Source of the DNA: Deltaproteobacteria bacterium
GTDB taxonomy: Bacteria > Desulfobacterota > Binatia > UBA9968
DNA: 6,754 nucleotides
Assembly: GCA_016184235.1 (NCBI GenBank)
Contig: JACPDC010000287.1
Span: 1-6,754, forward strand
Reading direction: 5' to 3'
The notes under the pieces were generated by a model. The model was not told where the DNA came from. It did not search any database and worked only from the letters and a program-made list of their open reading frames with translations. Positions within the stretch are counted from its first letter, which is position 1. Each line of letters opens with the position of its first letter. The translations under genes and the position numbers were made by a program. Shown here piece by piece: positions 5,497-6,754 of this stretch.

Positions 5497-6615
5497 TCAC
5501 CGCTGCGAGATCGGGACAAAGGGCCGCGGCTCAGGCCCCACATACTCGGCCGTAGGACGGATGAGCCGGTTGTCGCCGCGCTGCTCGATGATATGCGCCG
5601 ACCACCCTGAGATGCGCGAAACGACAAAGAGCGGGGTAAACATCGGCGTCGGAATGCCGCACAGGTGGTAGGCCGTCGCGCTGTAGAAATCCAGGTTGGG
5701 AAACAGCCTCTTCTCCCGCCACATCACCCGCTCGATGCGCTCCGAGACCGGGTAAAGCCGCTCGTCACCTGCGGCCTCGGCGAGCTTCTTGGACCACGCC
5801 TTGATAACGTCGGAGCGGGGATCGGAGATCTTATAAACGCGATGGCCGAAGCCCATGATGAGCTGTTTGGCAGCAAGCATGCCAAGAATGCCTTTTTCCG
5901 CCTCATCGGGAGCGGAAAAACGCTCGATCAACGCCATCGCGGCTTCGTTCGCCCCTCCATGCAAAGGGCCCCGCAGTGCGCCGATCGCCCCGGTCACGGC
6001 CGAATAGAAGTCCGGCAGCGTGGAGATAATGGTGCGCGCGGCGAAGGTTGAGGCATTAAACTCATGCTCGGCGTAAAGGATGAGCGAAACATCCACGGCG
6101 CGGCGCTTGAGCTCGTCGGGTTTCTTACCATGCAGCAGGCGAAGGAAGTGCCCGGCGGTGCTGCCTTCGTCGCTCGCCGTGTCGATTCGCCTTCCGCTGG
6201 CGTGAAGGTGATGCCAGTAGAGAAGAAGCGAGCTGAAGCACGCAGTGAGTCTATTGGCGACCGCGGTTTGGTCGCGGCCTTTTCCCTCCGGCTCGAGCGC
6301 GCCGAGCGCCGAGCAGCCGGTCCGCATGACGTCCATCGGGTGGGCGCTCGCGGGTATCTGCTCGAGGACGGTCTTCAGTGGTCCGGGGAGAGAGCGCTGC
6401 CCACGAAGAGCCTCCTGGTAATCGCTCAGTTCGGATTCTGTCGGCAGGCGCCCGTAAATCAGAAGAAAGGCCACCTCTTCGAAGGTCGCCTGCCCGGCGA
6501 GATCATTGATGGAATAGCCGCGGTAGGTGAGTCCCTTGCCTTCTTTGCCGACCGTGGCGATCGCCGTACGGCCGGCCACGACTCCCGCGAGACCGGCGGT
6601 TGTTTCGCTCGCCAT
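5497..6615 (-). CDS. prpC: 2-methylcitrate synthase (citrate synthase family)
   Basis: Condenses propionyl-CoA with oxaloacetate to 2-methylcitrate, the entry step of the methylcitrate cycle. From the chosen start it has 372 residues, the size of short type II/PrpC enzymes. Seen: LAGVVAGRTAIATVGKEG near the N-terminus, LTYRGYSINDLA (29-40), HPMDVMRTG (92-100), YAEHEFNASTF (181-191), GPLHGGANE (216-224), IMGFGHRVY (253-261), FPNLDFYSA (305-313) and a C-terminal IIEQRGDNRLIRP (342-354). The catalytic His219, His258 and Asp309 are all present. HEFNASTF, GHRVY and the following prpD separate it from true citrate synthase, although some overlap of activity is common. The ATG at 6615 is preferred to an in-frame GTG at 6651 because GGAGGG lies 7 nt upstream and homology begins there. 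A prpB or regulator gene is expected nearby but not seen. Confidence 0.95.
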   Translation of the reverse strand: MASETTAGLAGVVAGRTAIATVGKEGKGLTYRGYSINDLAGQATFEEVAFLLIYGRLPTESELSDYQEALRGQRSLPGPLKTVLEQIPASAHPMDVMRTGCSALGALEPEGKGRDQTAVANRLTACFSSLLLYWHHLHASGRRIDTASDEGSTAGHFLRLLHGKKPDELKRRAVDVSLILYAEHEFNASTFAARTIISTLPDFYSAVTGAIGALRGPLHGGANEAAMALIERFSAPDEAEKGILGMLAAKQLIMGFGHRVYKISDPRSDVIKAWSKKLAEAAGDERLYPVSERIERVMWREKRLFPNLDFYSATAYHLCGIPTPMFTPLFVVSRISGWSAHIIEQRGDNRLIRPTAEYVGPEPRPFVPISQR

Positions 6616-6622
6616 CCGTCTA

Positions 6623-6628
6623 CCCTCC
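6623..6628 (-). promoter_or_regulatory. Ribosome binding site that decides the prpC start
   Basis: GGAGGG on the minus strand, 7 nt before the ATG at 6615-6613. It argues against the GTG start 12 codons upstream, which would place this site inside the gene. Confidence 0.75.
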
Positions 6629-6690
6629 GGGGCCACAGTTACACCCGCCACCCCATCCTTTGCAAGCGAGGAGTCGCTCGGGGGCTCGCC

Positions 6691-6753
6691 TCACCCGGCC
6701 AAAGCAATAGTTCGGTGGGCTCTTTGAACCTGCACGACTGGTGCTTTGGCCTT
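6691..6753 (-). CDS. Possible C-terminal tail of an upstream gene (unrecognised, partial)
   Basis: On the minus strand one frame enters from the right edge and reads KAKAPVVQVQRAHRTIALAG before TGA (6693-6691), 75 nt before prpC. The composition looks protein-like, but the other two minus-strand frames are also open over this short stretch, and a 10-bp inverted repeat overlaps it, so it may be non-coding. By operon convention prpB would be a candidate neighbour, but these residues do not resemble a PrpB tail that I know. Confidence 0.25.
   Translation of the reverse strand, partial: KAKAPVVQVQRAHRTIALAG
6697..6751. repeat. 10-bp perfect inverted repeat upstream of prpC
   Basis: GGCCAAAGCA at 6697-6706 is the exact reverse complement of TGCTTTGGCC at 6742-6751, with 35 nt between the arms. 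It could form a stem in a prpC leader transcript, or be a pair of protein-binding half-sites. There is no T-run after it, so it is not an obvious terminator. Confidence 0.5.
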
Positions 6754-6754
6754 G

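Noticed and set aside
4854..5555. Plus-strand open frame of 233 codons opposite prpD
   Set aside because: Composition and lack of motifs mark it as antisense shadow of a conserved enzyme gene.
5493..5627. 45-codon N-terminal extension of prpD
   Set aside because: It lies wholly over the 3' end of prpC in another frame, is Ser/Arg-rich without homology, and the ATG at 5492 gives the canonical 483-residue PrpD.
6616..6651. GTG start 12 codons upstream for prpC
   Set aside because: It would swallow the GGAGGG ribosome binding site, and PrpC homology begins only after the ATG at 6615.
6638..6665. Possible prpC promoter TTGCAA, 16-nt spacer, TGTAAC (minus strand)
   Set aside because: Only four of six matches in each box and a short spacer; the start would fall almost on the ribosome binding site.
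6659..6666. TTTGCAAG, close to the TTTGCAAA half-site of RamB/PrpR-type regulators
   Set aside because: A single imperfect 8-mer without a partner site, and those regulators are actinobacterial, which this window does not suggest.

Overview
The window reads as one co-directional, minus-strand block from a GC-rich bacterium. In transcription order (high to low coordinates) it holds prpC (2-methylcitrate synthase), prpD (2-methylcitrate dehydratase), a TctC/Bug-type periplasmic solute-binding protein, an enoyl-CoA hydratase of the p-hydroxycinnamoyl-CoA hydratase/lyase (HCHL) type, an acyl-CoA dehydrogenase, and the 5' part of a 2-TM potassium channel with an RCK (TrkA-N) domain that runs off the left edge. 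The export signal, good Shine-Dalgarno sites and the gene types indicate a Gram-negative-like bacterium. Orphan Bug proteins next to acyl-CoA genes are common in proteobacteria and in uncultured soil or groundwater lineages, but I cannot place the organism from this sequence.

Layout. 6616-6754 is a leader with a 10-bp inverted repeat and possibly the tail of an upstream gene. prpC and prpD (6615-4041) are 4 nt apart and look translationally coupled. A 66-nt gap precedes the Bug gene (3974-2892). Just after its stop lies a good sigma-70-like promoter (TTGACA, 18-nt spacer, TATGCT) and a consensus Shine-Dalgarno site for the hydratase (2810-1983). Between the hydratase and the acyl-CoA dehydrogenase (1812-643) is about 170 nt, most of it degenerate repeats around GTTCAA/TTGAAC that invert orientation and can form alternative stem-loops. 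The channel gene (617 to the edge) follows 25 nt after the dehydrogenase.

Working together (inference): the Bug protein captures a carboxylate; the dehydrogenase and hydratase act on its CoA ester; PrpC and PrpD start disposal of propionyl-CoA through the 2-methylcitrate cycle. The third enzyme, methylisocitrate lyase (PrpB), is not in the window, nor are TctA/TctB membrane subunits or an acyl-CoA ligase. The most interesting details are a strong internal ribosome binding site at Met100 of the channel, which could make a free RCK subunit as in MthK; the loss of a substrate-binding Tyr in the HCHL-like enzyme; and the orientation-switching repeat tract, which stays open in the dehydrogenase frame. 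I see no RNA genes, CRISPR or insertion sequences.
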